Assembly: GCF_000971235.1 (NCBI RefSeq)
Contig: NZ_BBMB01000011.1
Coordinates: 252,547 to 316,546, forward strand
DNA from: Demequina subtropica
GTDB lineage: Bacteria > Actinomycetota > Actinomycetes > Actinomycetales > Demequinaceae
Direction of reading: 5' to 3'
DNA length: 64,000 bases
Positions 27,295 through 36,197 of this stretch are shown in pieces. Position numbers and translations under genes: made by a program. The notes beneath the pieces were generated by a model, which was not told the origin of the DNA, made no database searches, and was given only the letters and a program-made list of their open reading frames with translations. How positions within the stretch are numbered: position 1 is the stretch's first letter; each line of letters begins with the position of its first letter.

Positions 27295-29268
27295 TCAGTC
27301 GTCGATGACCACGCCGCCGAGCTCCTTGGCGAGGATCTCGGCCGCGCTCATCCCCGCCTCCGCGGCGCGTGCGTCGTCGTCCGAGATCTCCTCCTCCTCG
27401 TACGGAGGCTCTTCCTCGGGCGGCGGGACGTCCCACGGCGGGGGGTCGCCGACGGGCGCGGTGGCGACCGGGGCGGCCGGAGCCGTCGCCGGACGCGGCG
27501 CGGCGGCCGACGGCGCGGACGATGCGGCCGGAGCCGCAGCGGGCACGGGCGCCGGACGGGCGGCCGGTGGTGCCGCGGGCCGCGTCGGGGCGGGACCGGC
27601 AGGACCGGCGACCGCAGCGATGCGGAGCTGCATCCCGAGCGTCTCCCGCAGCGCGAGCTGCAGGTTCTCGGCGTGCTTGCCGCCGTCGAGCATGGACACC
27701 AGGTTGGGATTGGAGACCGCGAGCGTGAGCGTGCCGTCCTGGACGGACTGCACCTGCGCGTTCTGGCTCACGAGCGTCCACGTGACGCGCCACCGTTCGA
27801 GCGTCCCAAGCACTTCGGGCCAGCGACGGCGCACCAGCTCCGTGTCCGCGGGTCCGCCGGACGAGGCCGCGGCGGGCTCGTCAGCGGGCGTGGGCGGCGC
27901 CGGGGCCGGCGCTGCGGGCGCCGCCGGGGTCCAGTCGTCGTCGTCCTGCACCGCCGCAGCCGCAGGCGCGGGAGCGGGAGCGGGAGCAGGCACGGGCGGT
28001 GCCGAGGCGGCAGGCGTCACGGCGACCGGCGGCGTGGCGGCCGGAGCCGGGGCGGGTGCCACGGGCGCGGGGCTCGCGGGCGCCGCGACGGGCGCGGGCG
28101 TGGGCGCCGCCGGGGCGGGAGCGGGGGCGGCATACGCCGGTGCGGCGGGTGCGGGGGCCGTGGCCGGTGCCTCCGAGGCGAGGAGGCGCGCGCACAGCAG
28201 CTCGAGGTGGAGCCGCGGCGAGGTCGCGCCCACCATGTGGGTGAGCGCGTCGTTGACCAGGTCGGCCGCCGCGGAGCCCCGCGCGAGCCCCAGGCGTCGC
28301 GCCTGGGCGCGCACCCGCTCGAGCTGGTCCTCGGGCATGGAGCCGAGCGCGCGGGCGCCCGCATCCCCGGCGGCGCACAGGACCAGGAGGTCGCGCAGCC
28401 GCTCGAGGAGGTCCTCGACGAACCGCCGGGGCTCGTGGCCCGTGGACATGACGCGCTCGACCACGTCGAACAGCGAGGCGCCGTCCGCCGCGGCGATCGC
28501 ATCGACGGCGTCGTCCAGCAGCGTCGCGTCGGTGAAGCCGAGCAGCGCGATCGCGCGGTCGTACGTCACGCCCGAGTCGTCCGATCCGGCCATGAGCTGG
28601 TCGAGCACCGACAGCGAGTCGCGGACCGATCCGCCGCCCGCGCGCACCACGAGCGGGAGCACGCCGCTCGCGACCTCCACGCCCTCGGCCGTGCACAGGG
28701 TCTCCATGTACTCGGTGAGGACGGGCGGCGGCACGAGCCGGAACGGGTAGTGGTGCGTGCGCGAGCGGATGGTGCCGATGACCTTCTCCGGCTCCGTGGT
28801 CGCGAAGATGAAGCGGATGTGCGGCGGGGGCTCCTCGACCAGCTTGAGCAGCGCGTTGAAGCCCTGCGGCGTCACCATGTGCGCCTCATCGAGGATGAAG
28901 ATCTTGTAGCGGTCCCGCGCGGGCGCGAACGCGGCGCGCTCGCGCAGCTCGCGGGCATCGTCCACGCCGTTGTGGGAGGCCGCGTCGATCTCGACCACGT
29001 CGACCGAGCCGGCGCCGCCGCGGGCGAGCTCGACGCACGACGGGCACGTGCCGCACGGGGTGTCCGTGGGGCCCTCCGCGCAGTTGAGGCAGCGCGCGAG
29101 GATGCGCGCGGAGGTGGTCTTGCCGCAGCCGCGCGGGCCGGAGAACAGGTAGGCGTGGTTGACGCGGTCTGCGCGCAGCGCCTGCATGAGCGGGACGGTG
29201 ACGTGCTCCTGACCCACGACGTCCGCGAAGTTGTCGGGACGGTAGCGGCGGTACAGGGCGGTGGTCAC
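27295..29268 (-). CDS. dnaX: DNA polymerase III subunit gamma/tau
   Basis: Clamp-loader ATPase of the replisome (657 aa). N-terminal AAA+ domain has Walker A GPRGCGKT (residues 44-51), a cysteine cluster (Cys 63, 72, 75, 78) for zinc, and ILDEAHMV. Residues 380 onward are a long Ala/Pro-rich linker followed by a C-terminal tau domain with RRWPEVLGTLER. No A/G slippery site was seen in the middle, so only the full-length form is predicted. GTG start chosen at VTTALYRRYRPDNFADVVGQ. Confidence 0.96.
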   Translation of the reverse strand: MTTALYRRYRPDNFADVVGQEHVTVPLMQALRADRVNHAYLFSGPRGCGKTTSARILARCLNCAEGPTDTPCGTCPSCVELARGGAGSVDVVEIDAASHNGVDDARELRERAAFAPARDRYKIFILDEAHMVTPQGFNALLKLVEEPPPHIRFIFATTEPEKVIGTIRSRTHHYPFRLVPPPVLTEYMETLCTAEGVEVASGVLPLVVRAGGGSVRDSLSVLDQLMAGSDDSGVTYDRAIALLGFTDATLLDDAVDAIAAADGASLFDVVERVMSTGHEPRRFVEDLLERLRDLLVLCAAGDAGARALGSMPEDQLERVRAQARRLGLARGSAAADLVNDALTHMVGATSPRLHLELLCARLLASEAPATAPAPAAPAYAAPAPAPAAPTPAPVAAPASPAPVAPAPAPAATPPVAVTPAASAPPVPAPAPAPAPAAAAVQDDDDWTPAAPAAPAPAPPTPADEPAAASSGGPADTELVRRRWPEVLGTLERWRVTWTLVSQNAQVQSVQDGTLTLAVSNPNLVSMLDGGKHAENLQLALRETLGMQLRIAAVAGPAGPAPTRPAAPPAARPAPVPAAAPAASSAPSAAAPRPATAPAAPVATAPVGDPPPWDVPPPEEEPPYEEEEISDDDARAAEAGMSAAEILAKELGGVVIDD

Positions 29269-29337
29269 GGGTACGACTCTAGTGCGGGGCCCTGACGCCC
29301 AGGAAAAGCCCTCCACAGCATCGTGCGGGCATGAAGA

Positions 29338-29425
29338 GGCCCCCCACGCACCCGACAGAGCCCGCTTACCCTTGCTTCGTTCCCGACCTGGGGGAGTTGG
29401 GCGAGGTATCGCCACGTGGGGGGTT
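29338..29425 (-). ncRNA. ffs: Signal recognition particle RNA (4.5S type)
   Basis: On the minus strand the segment holds the conserved domain IV: CCAGGTCGGGAACGAAGCAA, followed by GGGTAAGCGGG. Flanking arms CCCCCCACG and CGTGGGGGG pair to close a hairpin of about 85-95 nt. Lies just upstream of dnaX, as in other actinobacteria. The exact ends are approximate. Confidence 0.92.
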
Positions 29426-29491
29426 GCCGACAAGTCTAACGGCTTGTCGGGTGAGGAAGTGCCCGCCGGATCGGGTATAGTTTCCGGGCCT

Positions 29492-29579
29492 GGAGGATTC
29501 GCCTAGTGGCCTATGGCGCACGCTTGGAAAGCGTGTTGGGTGCAAGCCCTCAGGGGTTCGAATCCCCTATCCTCCGCCA
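29492..29579 (+). tRNA. tRNA-Ser (GGA), CCA encoded
   Basis: Acceptor GGAGGAT pairs with ATCCTCC, then G and an encoded CCA. Anticodon arm CACGC-TTGGAAA-GCGTG gives GGA; a long variable arm marks it as serine. A TATAGT hexamer 11 bases upstream is the probable -10 box; no clear -35 was found. Confidence 0.97.
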
Positions 29580-29601
29580 GAAGTCCTCGATCAGCGACGG
29601 G

Positions 29602-30285
29602 ATGGTGCCTGTGACCGAGCGAGCGAACGGACGCCCCGACGCCCGACGCGCTCAGGTCCGCCGCCACCGGCGCGAGCGCCAGATCGTCGTGTTCGGCGTG
29701 CTCGTCATCGCCCTCGCCTTCACCGGCGTGTTCGCCGCCGGCGTCTACAAGGGCGACATCGACGGGCCGTTCTCGCAGCCGTTCGTCACGCCGGTGGGCG
29801 AGTTCGAGAGCGATGTGACGCTCGTGTGCCCGCCGGTCAACAGCACGCCGATGCTCCACCGCAACGTCGGCGTGCGCGTCCTCAACGGCAGCGACGTGTC
29901 GGGGCTCGCGGGCAGCGTCTCGTCGGTGCTCGACGAGCGCAACTACGTGATCGTGACGACCGCGAACTGGGGCCGCACCTACGCGGGCAACGTGCGCATC
30001 GTCTTCGGTCCCGACGGCGTCCGCCAGGCGTACACGGTGGCCCAGAACTTCGACGGCGACGTCGACATGGTGCTGGACAACCGTGAGGGCACGCTTGTCG
30101 ACATCGTGCTCGGCGAGGAGTACCAGAGCGCGAACCTGCGCTCGACCCTCGCGCCCGAGCTGGACCCGGACCTCATCCTCACGGCCAACGCCGAGTGCCT
30201 CCCGGTCGGCCTGATCACGCCGGAGCCCGCTCCGCGCTCGCTCCCGGCGAACCCGGTCGACGAGAAGAAGAAGCAGGACTCCTAG
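29602..30285 (+). CDS. LytR_C domain membrane protein
   Basis: A 227-residue protein with a basic N-terminus, one transmembrane helix (near residues 28-50) and an external domain containing VGVRVLNGSDVSGLAGSVSSVL, the LytR C-terminal (LytR_C) fold found in actinobacterial envelope proteins. No LCP catalytic domain is present. The start is uncertain: ATG here or GTG three codons later; an upstream open frame overlaps the tRNA and was rejected. Its role in the wall or division is inferred. Confidence 0.8.
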   Translation: MVPVTERANGRPDARRAQVRRHRRERQIVVFGVLVIALAFTGVFAAGVYKGDIDGPFSQPFVTPVGEFESDVTLVCPPVNSTPMLHRNVGVRVLNGSDVSGLAGSVSSVLDERNYVIVTTANWGRTYAGNVRIVFGPDGVRQAYTVAQNFDGDVDMVLDNREGTLVDIVLGEEYQSANLRSTLAPELDPDLILTANAECLPVGLITPEPAPRSLPANPVDEKKKQDS

Positions 30286-30303
30286 CCCCGCGACGCGGGG
30301 CGG

Positions 30304-30386
30304 GGACGATGCGGCGGCACGGGCACGGGCACGGGCACGGGCACGGGCACGGGCACGGGCGCGGTCGCCCGGCCGCCGCATCGTCC
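30304..30386. repeat. Hexanucleotide array flanked by inverted 10-mers
   Basis: About seven GGGCAC units run from 30315 to 30362. They are framed by GGACGATGCGGCGG (30304-30317) and its exact complement CCGCCGCATCGTCC (30373-30386). It lies between the LytR_C gene and the convergent GH51 gene, so it may also end transcription. Confidence 0.8.
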
Positions 30387-30394
30387 GGTGGGCC

Positions 30395-31897
30395 TCAGCC
30401 CTTGAGCGAGCCGTGGAACGCGGTCCACGACTCGGGTGCGAGGCGCAGCGTGATGGCGCCGTCCGCATGCTCGACCGGCAGTGCGTCGACCATGCCGTAG
30501 GCCTCGGCGGCCTCCTGGCCCTCGCGCGGTCCCACGTGGTCCGCGAGCACCGCCGAGCCGCCCTCGATGCGGGCCGTCGCACCGGGATGACGCAGGGTCA
30601 CCGTCTGCTCCTCGGCGGTGCGGTTGGTGACGAACAGCGCGAGCGCGCCCGTCTCCGGGTCGACGGTCGCGGCCGCGGTCACCGTGGGCACGTCGCCGTG
30701 CTTCTTGGTGCTCATGGCGGCCGCGTCGACCTTCACCTGGAGCGCCTCGCCCTGCGCGAGGCGCGCGGCGGTCGCGAACGGGTGGAAGGTGGTCTGCTTC
30801 CAGGCCGGGCCGTCGGGCTCGGTCATGATCGGCGCGATCACGTTGACCAGCTGCGCGAGGCAGCCCACCGCGACGCGGTCCGCGTGCGACAGCAGGCTGA
30901 TGATCATGTCGCCCACCACCACGGCGTCCAGCGCCGAGTAGACGTCCTCGATGATGCGGGGCGCATCCTTCTGGACGGGCAGGTTGGTCTCGCCCACGAA
31001 GCGGGAGAACAGGTACCAGACGTTCCACTCGTCGAAGCTGATGGAGATCCGCTTGTCCGAGCGCTTCTGCGCGCCGATCGCGTCGGCGGACGCGGCGACG
31101 CGCTCGATGAACGTCGACATCGCGGTGCCGGAGGCGAGGAACGAGTCGCGGTCGCCGTCCATCTCCTCGTAGTACGCGTGCATCGAGATGTGGTCGACCA
31201 CGTCGTAGCAGTAGGACAGCACGGTGCGCTCCCACTCGCCGAACGTGTCCATCATCATCGAGCTCGAGCCGCACGCGACCAGCTCGATCGATGGGTCCAC
31301 CTGGCGCATCGCGCGACCGGTGGCGGCGGCGAGCTTGCCGTACTCGTGGGCGTCCTTGTGGCCGATCTGCCACGGTCCGTCCATCTCGTTGCCCAGGCAC
31401 CAGAGCTTCACCCCGTACGGCTCGACCCGGCCGTTCGCGATGCGCATGTCGGCCCACTTGGTGCCGGCCTCGCCGTTGCAGTACTCGAGCAGGCCGATGG
31501 CCGCGTCGATGCCGCGGGTGCCCAGGTTGACGGCCATCATCGGCTCGATCCCCTCGCGCTCGCAGTACTGCAGGAACTCGTCGGTGCCCACGAGGTTCGG
31601 CTCGACGGTGCGCCACGCGAGGTCCAGGAACGGCTTGCGCTGCTCGACCGGGCCGACCGCGTCCTCCCACGTGTAGTTGGAGACGAAGTTGCCGCCCGGG
31701 TAGCGCAGCATCGTGACGCCGAGCTCGCGGGTGAGGTCCGCCACGTCGCGGCGGAAGCCGTGCTCGTCCGCGGTCTCGTGGCCCGGTTCGTACACGCCCG
31801 TGTAGACGCATCGTCCCAGGTGCTCGACGAACGAGCCGAACACGCGGCGGTCGACGGGCCCCACGCGGAAGCCGGGGTGCAGGGTGATGGTGGTCAT
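30395..31897 (-). CDS. abfA: GH51 alpha-L-arabinofuranosidase
   Basis: Releases terminal L-arabinofuranose from arabinan or arabinoxylan oligosaccharides; 500 aa and no signal peptide, hence cytoplasmic. The acid/base Glu171 in LGNEMDGPWQIG and the nucleophile Glu290 in FDEWNVWY are in GH51 positions, and MLRYPGGNFVSNYTWEDAVGP is a family motif. A ribosome site GAGAGAGAAGC precedes the ATG. It is the last gene of the GH27-GH43-GH51 operon. Confidence 0.95.
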   Translation of the reverse strand: MTTITLHPGFRVGPVDRRVFGSFVEHLGRCVYTGVYEPGHETADEHGFRRDVADLTRELGVTMLRYPGGNFVSNYTWEDAVGPVEQRKPFLDLAWRTVEPNLVGTDEFLQYCEREGIEPMMAVNLGTRGIDAAIGLLEYCNGEAGTKWADMRIANGRVEPYGVKLWCLGNEMDGPWQIGHKDAHEYGKLAAATGRAMRQVDPSIELVACGSSSMMMDTFGEWERTVLSYCYDVVDHISMHAYYEEMDGDRDSFLASGTAMSTFIERVAASADAIGAQKRSDKRISISFDEWNVWYLFSRFVGETNLPVQKDAPRIIEDVYSALDAVVVGDMIISLLSHADRVAVGCLAQLVNVIAPIMTEPDGPAWKQTTFHPFATAARLAQGEALQVKVDAAAMSTKKHGDVPTVTAAATVDPETGALALFVTNRTAEEQTVTLRHPGATARIEGGSAVLADHVGPREGQEAAEAYGMVDALPVEHADGAITLRLAPESWTAFHGSLKG

Positions 31898-31944
31898 GCT
31901 TCTCTCTCTCTTCGTTGAGGGGTTCGGGACGATGCGCGGGCGGC

Positions 31945-33051
31945 CTAGCCGTTGTCGGCGAGCTCCTCCGCGGTCCAGGCGACGGGCCAGCCGTCCTCGG
32001 TCCAGCCGAGCTCTCGGATCGCGAGCTGGAAGTCGCCGCCCAGGGTCTCGTCGTAGTAGTGGAAGGCCAGGTAGCCGTGCGAGTAGGACTGGCCGCCGGG
32101 GCCGATCATGGTGCCGCGGGTCGACAGCAGCTCGTCGCCGCCGTCGTACATCATCTGGTTGCCCCAGCTGTCGAGGTAGGGCCCCGTGATGTCGGTGGAG
32201 CGGCCGACCGCGATCGAGTAGGTCGAGTCGGTGCCCTGACAGCACTTGTCGCGCGAGACGAACAGGTAGTAGTAGCCGTCCCGGTACATGAGGTAGGGCG
32301 CCTCGATCGCGTTGGTCGCGTTGTTGCGCGTCGCGATGGTGGTCGGCTCGGCGCCGTCGACGGGCTTCCCGCTGGGCCACTCGAGCTCCACCAGCTGGAT
32401 GCCGCCCCAGAACGACCCGAAGGTCATCCACGGGGTGCCGTCCTCGGCGGTGACCACACCGGCGTCGATCGCGTTGAAGTTGTCCACCCCGGGGGTCGAG
32501 CGGATCACCATGCCCTGGTCGGTCCAGCCGTAGTCCGGGCTGTCGACGTCGAGCGTGGGGGAGGTCATGAGACCGATGACGGAGCCGTTGGTGCCGAACG
32601 TCGAGGCCGCGTAGTAGAGGTACCACGTGCCGTCGTGCTCGACCAGCTCGGGCGCCCAGAAGTTCTGGACTCCGGAGACCTCCTCGTAGACCCACTCCGG
32701 CCGCGTCGAGGCGGTCCACGCGGTGCCCACGTACTCCCACGTCTCGCCCGCGTCGGTCGAGCGGCGGATCTGGGGGGAGCCCAGGCCCTTCTGCACGTCC
32801 CCGGTCGAGTAGACGTACCAGTCCTCGCCGTCCTCGCCGACGACGAGCGCCGGGTCGTGGGTGTGGATGTCGCCCTCGAGCTCGAGCGCGGTCGCGGCGA
32901 CCGCCTCCTCGGCCGGGCCCGCCGTCGCAGCGGTGCCCGAGCCATCGCCGTCGCCGTCGCCCCACGGGCTCCAGACCAGGACGCCGGCGCCGAGCGCTGC
33001 GACCGCCGCGGTGGCGACCGCGCCGATCACGATGCCGCGGCGGGCGCTCAT
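31945..33051 (-). CDS. GH43 endo-arabinanase-like, exported or membrane-anchored
   Basis: Predicted endo-1,5-alpha-L-arabinanase, 368 aa. An N-terminal hydrophobic helix (residues 7-28) without a lipobox acts as anchor or signal; the domain follows an acidic Gly/Asp linker. GH43 hallmarks are HDPALV (general base Asp), NAIDAGVV and IEAPYL (acid Glu). Of the glycosidases here it is the only one with an export signal, so it would cut the polymer outside. Start ATG overlaps the GH27 stop (ATGA). Confidence 0.88.
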   Translation of the reverse strand: MSARRGIVIGAVATAAVAALGAGVLVWSPWGDGDGDGSGTAATAGPAEEAVAATALELEGDIHTHDPALVVGEDGEDWYVYSTGDVQKGLGSPQIRRSTDAGETWEYVGTAWTASTRPEWVYEEVSGVQNFWAPELVEHDGTWYLYYAASTFGTNGSVIGLMTSPTLDVDSPDYGWTDQGMVIRSTPGVDNFNAIDAGVVTAEDGTPWMTFGSFWGGIQLVELEWPSGKPVDGAEPTTIATRNNATNAIEAPYLMYRDGYYYLFVSRDKCCQGTDSTYSIAVGRSTDITGPYLDSWGNQMMYDGGDELLSTRGTMIGPGGQSYSHGYLAFHYYDETLGGDFQLAIRELGWTEDGWPVAWTAEELADNG

Positions 33052-34331
33052 GCGGTCGGGTCCAGCGCCACCCACGCGACGCCGTGCGCGGGAACGGTCG
33101 CCGTGAGCAGCCCGTCCACCACGGCGGCGGACTGACCCGGCCACAGGTCGGTCGCCGCGACGTCGACGATGCCGGTGCCCAGGATCGAGGGGAGCGCGAC
33201 GCTCGCGTCGAACGGCGCGTCGCCGGTCCAGAACACCGCCGCGTAGACGCGGGAGGACGATGCGGAGCGCGCCGACCAGACGATGAGCTCGCCGCCCTCG
33301 AGGGGCTCGCGGAGCAGCTCGCGTCCGTCGACGGATCCCTGCAGGACCTCGGCGACCGCGGGCGTCGCCAGGAGGTCGAGCGTCTCGGGCGTGCTGGTCG
33401 GAAGGTCGCCGCCCACCATGAGGGGGGACCGGCCCATGCACCACAGGCTCAGCATCGTGCGCTGCTCGTCGAGCGTGAGGCGGCAGTCGCGCGGCTCGCC
33501 GCGCTCGGCGCGGATGCCGATGCGGCCCAGCGGGAGCATGTCGGCATCGGCCCAGCCGCCGGCCTGCTGGAACGGCGCCCAGCGCGCGAGGCGCGCGAAC
33601 TGCGCGTGCACGTCCTCCCAGCGGTCCCAGAGGTCGTCCGAGATGCGCCACATCTGCGCGTTCTCGCGCAGGTGGGGCAGGTGCGCGGTGGACAGGTGCG
33701 TGCCGGGGGACAGCGACAGGGAGATGTCGCGGCCGGAGCGCTCGATGGCGCGCTGGTACGCGGCGATCTCGCGCTCGAAGTACGGCGCCTGCATGTCGTC
33801 GGCCTTGATGAAGTCCACGCCCCAGGCTGCGAACTGCGCGACCTGCGCGTCGTAGTACGCCTGCGCGCCCGGGTGGTCGTGGTCGAGCCCGTAGTTGTCG
33901 GGGTTCCACTGGCACACGTGCTCGAGGTCCGCCACGTCCTTCGCGGTGTAGTCCGTCCCGAGGACCGGCAGGTCCAGCTCGACGGCGAGGCGCGGGATGC
34001 CGCGCATGATGTGGAGGCCGAACTTCAGCCCGAGCGCGTGCACCTGGGAGGCGAGCGGGCCGAAGCCGGCACCGTCCGCCGCCGAGGGGAAGCGGTTGGG
34101 GGCCGGGACCTGGCGTCCGTAGGCGTCCAGCGTGAGCGGCGCATCGGCGTTGTAGCCGTGGGAGCGCGCGGTCGGGTCGTACCACGCGATGTCCACCACG
34201 ACCGTGTCCCAGCCGTGCGGCAGGAGGCGCTCGGCCATCACCTGTGCGTTCGCGAGGACCTCGTCCTCGGTCACCGTGGTTCCGTAGCTGTCCCAGCTGT
34301 TCCAGCCCATGGGCGGTGTCGCGGCTCGCAT
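33048..34331 (-). CDS. GH27 alpha-galactosidase family protein
   Basis: A 427-residue enzyme expected to remove alpha-galactose (or beta-L-arabinopyranose) from oligosaccharides; no signal peptide. MGWNSWDSYGTTV, the nucleophile Asp178 in DFIKADDM and LSLSPGT are GH27-type motifs. AGGAGG is before the ATG. It is the first gene of the leftward operon and has an operator 19 bases upstream, so it should be under LacI control. Confidence 0.88.
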   Translation of the reverse strand: MRAATPPMGWNSWDSYGTTVTEDEVLANAQVMAERLLPHGWDTVVVDIAWYDPTARSHGYNADAPLTLDAYGRQVPAPNRFPSAADGAGFGPLASQVHALGLKFGLHIMRGIPRLAVELDLPVLGTDYTAKDVADLEHVCQWNPDNYGLDHDHPGAQAYYDAQVAQFAAWGVDFIKADDMQAPYFEREIAAYQRAIERSGRDISLSLSPGTHLSTAHLPHLRENAQMWRISDDLWDRWEDVHAQFARLARWAPFQQAGGWADADMLPLGRIGIRAERGEPRDCRLTLDEQRTMLSLWCMGRSPLMVGGDLPTSTPETLDLLATPAVAEVLQGSVDGRELLREPLEGGELIVWSARSASSSRVYAAVFWTGDAPFDASVALPSILGTGIVDVAATDLWPGQSAAVVDGLLTATVPAHGVAWVALDPTA

Positions 34332-34349
34332 GCGAGGCGTCCTCCTGTC

Positions 34350-34361
34350 TACATCGTTGTA
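34350..34361. promoter_or_regulatory. LacI-type operator before GH27
   Basis: TACATCGTTGTA fits TRCAWCGWTGYA completely. It lies just upstream of the GH27 ribosome site, so a bound repressor would block transcription. Confidence 0.65.
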
Positions 34362-34543
34362 AGTCAATCGTGCCCAAATCGGGCGGCGATCGTCAAACGG
34401 AGGGTACCGGTGCGAAGGTCCCACGCGGCTCGACAAACGGCCCATACGGGGGCGGAAAGCGCGCCGTACGTGCTCATTTGCCTGCGTCATCCCTGGCAGA
34501 TCCGCTCCGAGCCAACGTGTTTCGGAATCGTAACCTGACCGAC

Positions 34544-34585
34544 TTGACCGAGCGCCGTTTCCCGTGTCATTGTTCCATCGTTGTA
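34544..34585 (+). promoter_or_regulatory. Promoter and operator of the CUT1 importer
   Basis: TTGACC at 34544 may be a -35 box; an -10 box about 18 bases later (CATTGT) is weak. TCCATCGTTGTA at 34574-34585 matches the LacI operator core with one mismatch and would cover the start site. The 385-base gap holds the leftward GH27 and rightward importer promoters. Confidence 0.5.
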
Positions 34586-34716
34586 AAGGCGCCGACAAAG
34601 GGTCGGTTCCAGAGCCTGGGGTCAACGACGACCAGGATGCGACGATCGCCTCATCAGGGCATCGTGGGATCCGGACACAAGACCTCACTCATCAACGATG
34701 ATCAGGGAGGCAGGCA

Positions 34717-36126
34717 ATGCGTAAGTTCAGGACAGCCGCCATCACCGCGACCATGGTGGGTGCGCTCACCCTCGCGGCGTGCAGCGGCGGCACCGGTGGC
34801 GACACCTCGGGTAGCCCCGAGCCCGACACCGCGGGTGGCGACGCCCCCAACGAGCTCACGTTCATGTTCCGTGGTGGCGAGTACGACAAGATCGCGTACG
34901 AGGCCGCCATCGAGAAGTTCGAGGAGGAGACGGGCGCCTCGGTGACGATGATCATCACCGACGCGGACCAGTACGCGACCAAGCTGCAGGCGGCCATCGC
35001 CGGCAACAAGGTCCCGGACGTCTTCTACATCGAGCCCGGCAAGATGATGGGCTACGTCTACGCGGACGTCCTCGCGGACCTCACCGAGTACGTGCCGCAG
35101 GAGACCATCGACAACATCTGGTCCTTCGGCACCGACGCCTACCGCTTCAACACCGAGACCGGTGCGCGCGGCGACTCGGCCGACCCGCTGTACGGCCTTC
35201 CCAAGGACGTCGGCCCGTTCGGCTTCGGCTACAACACCGTCCTCTTCGACGCGCTCGGCCTCGAGCACCCGTCGGCGGACGAGCCGCTGACCTTCGACGA
35301 GTTCGTGGCGCTCTGCCAGGAGCTCACGCAGTCCGACAAGCTCGACTACGAGACCTGGGGCACCGGCCTCAACGTGGTCTGGAACTCGCAGGCCTTCATC
35401 TGGGGCGCCGGCGCGGACTGGATCTCCGAGGACCAGAAGACCGTCACGGTCGACACCCCGGAGTTCGCCGAGGCGCTGCAGTGGTTCGCCGACCTGGGCC
35501 TCGTCGAGGGCGTGACCCCGTCGGCCGAGCAGGCGCAGACGCTCGACACGTACCAGCGCTGGATGGCCGGCGAGATCGGCTTCTTCCCGGTCGCCCCGTG
35601 GGACATCGCGACGTACAACTCGGTCGCGGAGGAGAACCCCGACAAGTTCGGCTACGACGTGATCCCCTACCCCGTCGCCAACGAGGGTGACGACTGGTCG
35701 ACCTGGCTCGGCTCGCTCGGCATCGCGGTGTCGGAGAACTCGAAGAACAAGGAGCTCGCGGCCCAGCTCGCGACCTACCTGTCGACCGACCTCGACGCGC
35801 AGAAGATCCTCGCGGAGAACAAGGTCCAGATCCCGAACCTGATCGACTACGCGACCGGCGAGTGGATCGAGACCGACGCGCCAGCCGCCGGCTGGCCCGC
35901 CAACACCAAGGCGTTCCTCGAGATCGCCGAGGAGAAGGGCCGCCCGCTGCCCGGCGTGTGGACCTACACCCCGGAGTGGTACGACAACTTCTGGGTCAAC
36001 ATCACCCGAGTCGTCGACACCGGTGACCAGAGCGCTGCGGACTTCCTCGCGGAGGTCCAGCCTCAGATGCAGCAGCTGCTCGACCAGTCGTGGATCAGCG
36101 CCGACCAGGCGAAGGCCAACGGCTGA
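34717..36126 (+). CDS. Sugar ABC transporter substrate-binding lipoprotein (CUT1)
   Basis: Family 1 extracellular binding protein, 469 aa. The signal peptide ends LTLAAC with Cys22 the lipid site, followed by a Gly/Ser/Pro linker. The mature domain has NELTFMFRGGEYDK and later GWPANTKAF, typical of oligosaccharide binders. GGGAGGCAGGCA precedes the ATG. With the two permeases next it forms an importer, likely for arabino-oligosaccharides given the GH neighbours. Confidence 0.93.
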   Translation: MRKFRTAAITATMVGALTLAACSGGTGGDTSGSPEPDTAGGDAPNELTFMFRGGEYDKIAYEAAIEKFEEETGASVTMIITDADQYATKLQAAIAGNKVPDVFYIEPGKMMGYVYADVLADLTEYVPQETIDNIWSFGTDAYRFNTETGARGDSADPLYGLPKDVGPFGFGYNTVLFDALGLEHPSADEPLTFDEFVALCQELTQSDKLDYETWGTGLNVVWNSQAFIWGAGADWISEDQKTVTVDTPEFAEALQWFADLGLVEGVTPSAEQAQTLDTYQRWMAGEIGFFPVAPWDIATYNSVAEENPDKFGYDVIPYPVANEGDDWSTWLGSLGIAVSENSKNKELAAQLATYLSTDLDAQKILAENKVQIPNLIDYATGEWIETDAPAAGWPANTKAFLEIAEEKGRPLPGVWTYTPEWYDNFWVNITRVVDTGDQSAADFLAEVQPQMQQLLDQSWISADQAKANG

Positions 36127-36143
36127 TAGCAGGAACGTAGGGA

Positions 36144-36169
36144 GGGGCCGGCGCTCCGGCGCCGGCCCC
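36144..36169 (+). terminator. Intra-operon hairpin after the binding-protein gene
   Basis: GGGGCCGGCGC pairs with GCGCCGGCCCC over a TCCG loop (11-pair stem). It has the same position as the hairpin at 17851 in the pentose operon. Confidence 0.65.
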
Positions 36170-36197
36170 CACCCTCGCGATGAAGTAAGGACAGATC

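Noticed and set aside
28000-28300. Programmed frameshift in dnaX giving gamma protein
   Set aside because: No A AAA AAG-type heptamer or following stem was found in the Ala/Pro linker.
29506-29601. Start of the LytR_C gene inside tRNA-Ser
   Set aside because: It would overlap the tRNA, and a Met or Val follows directly afterwards.
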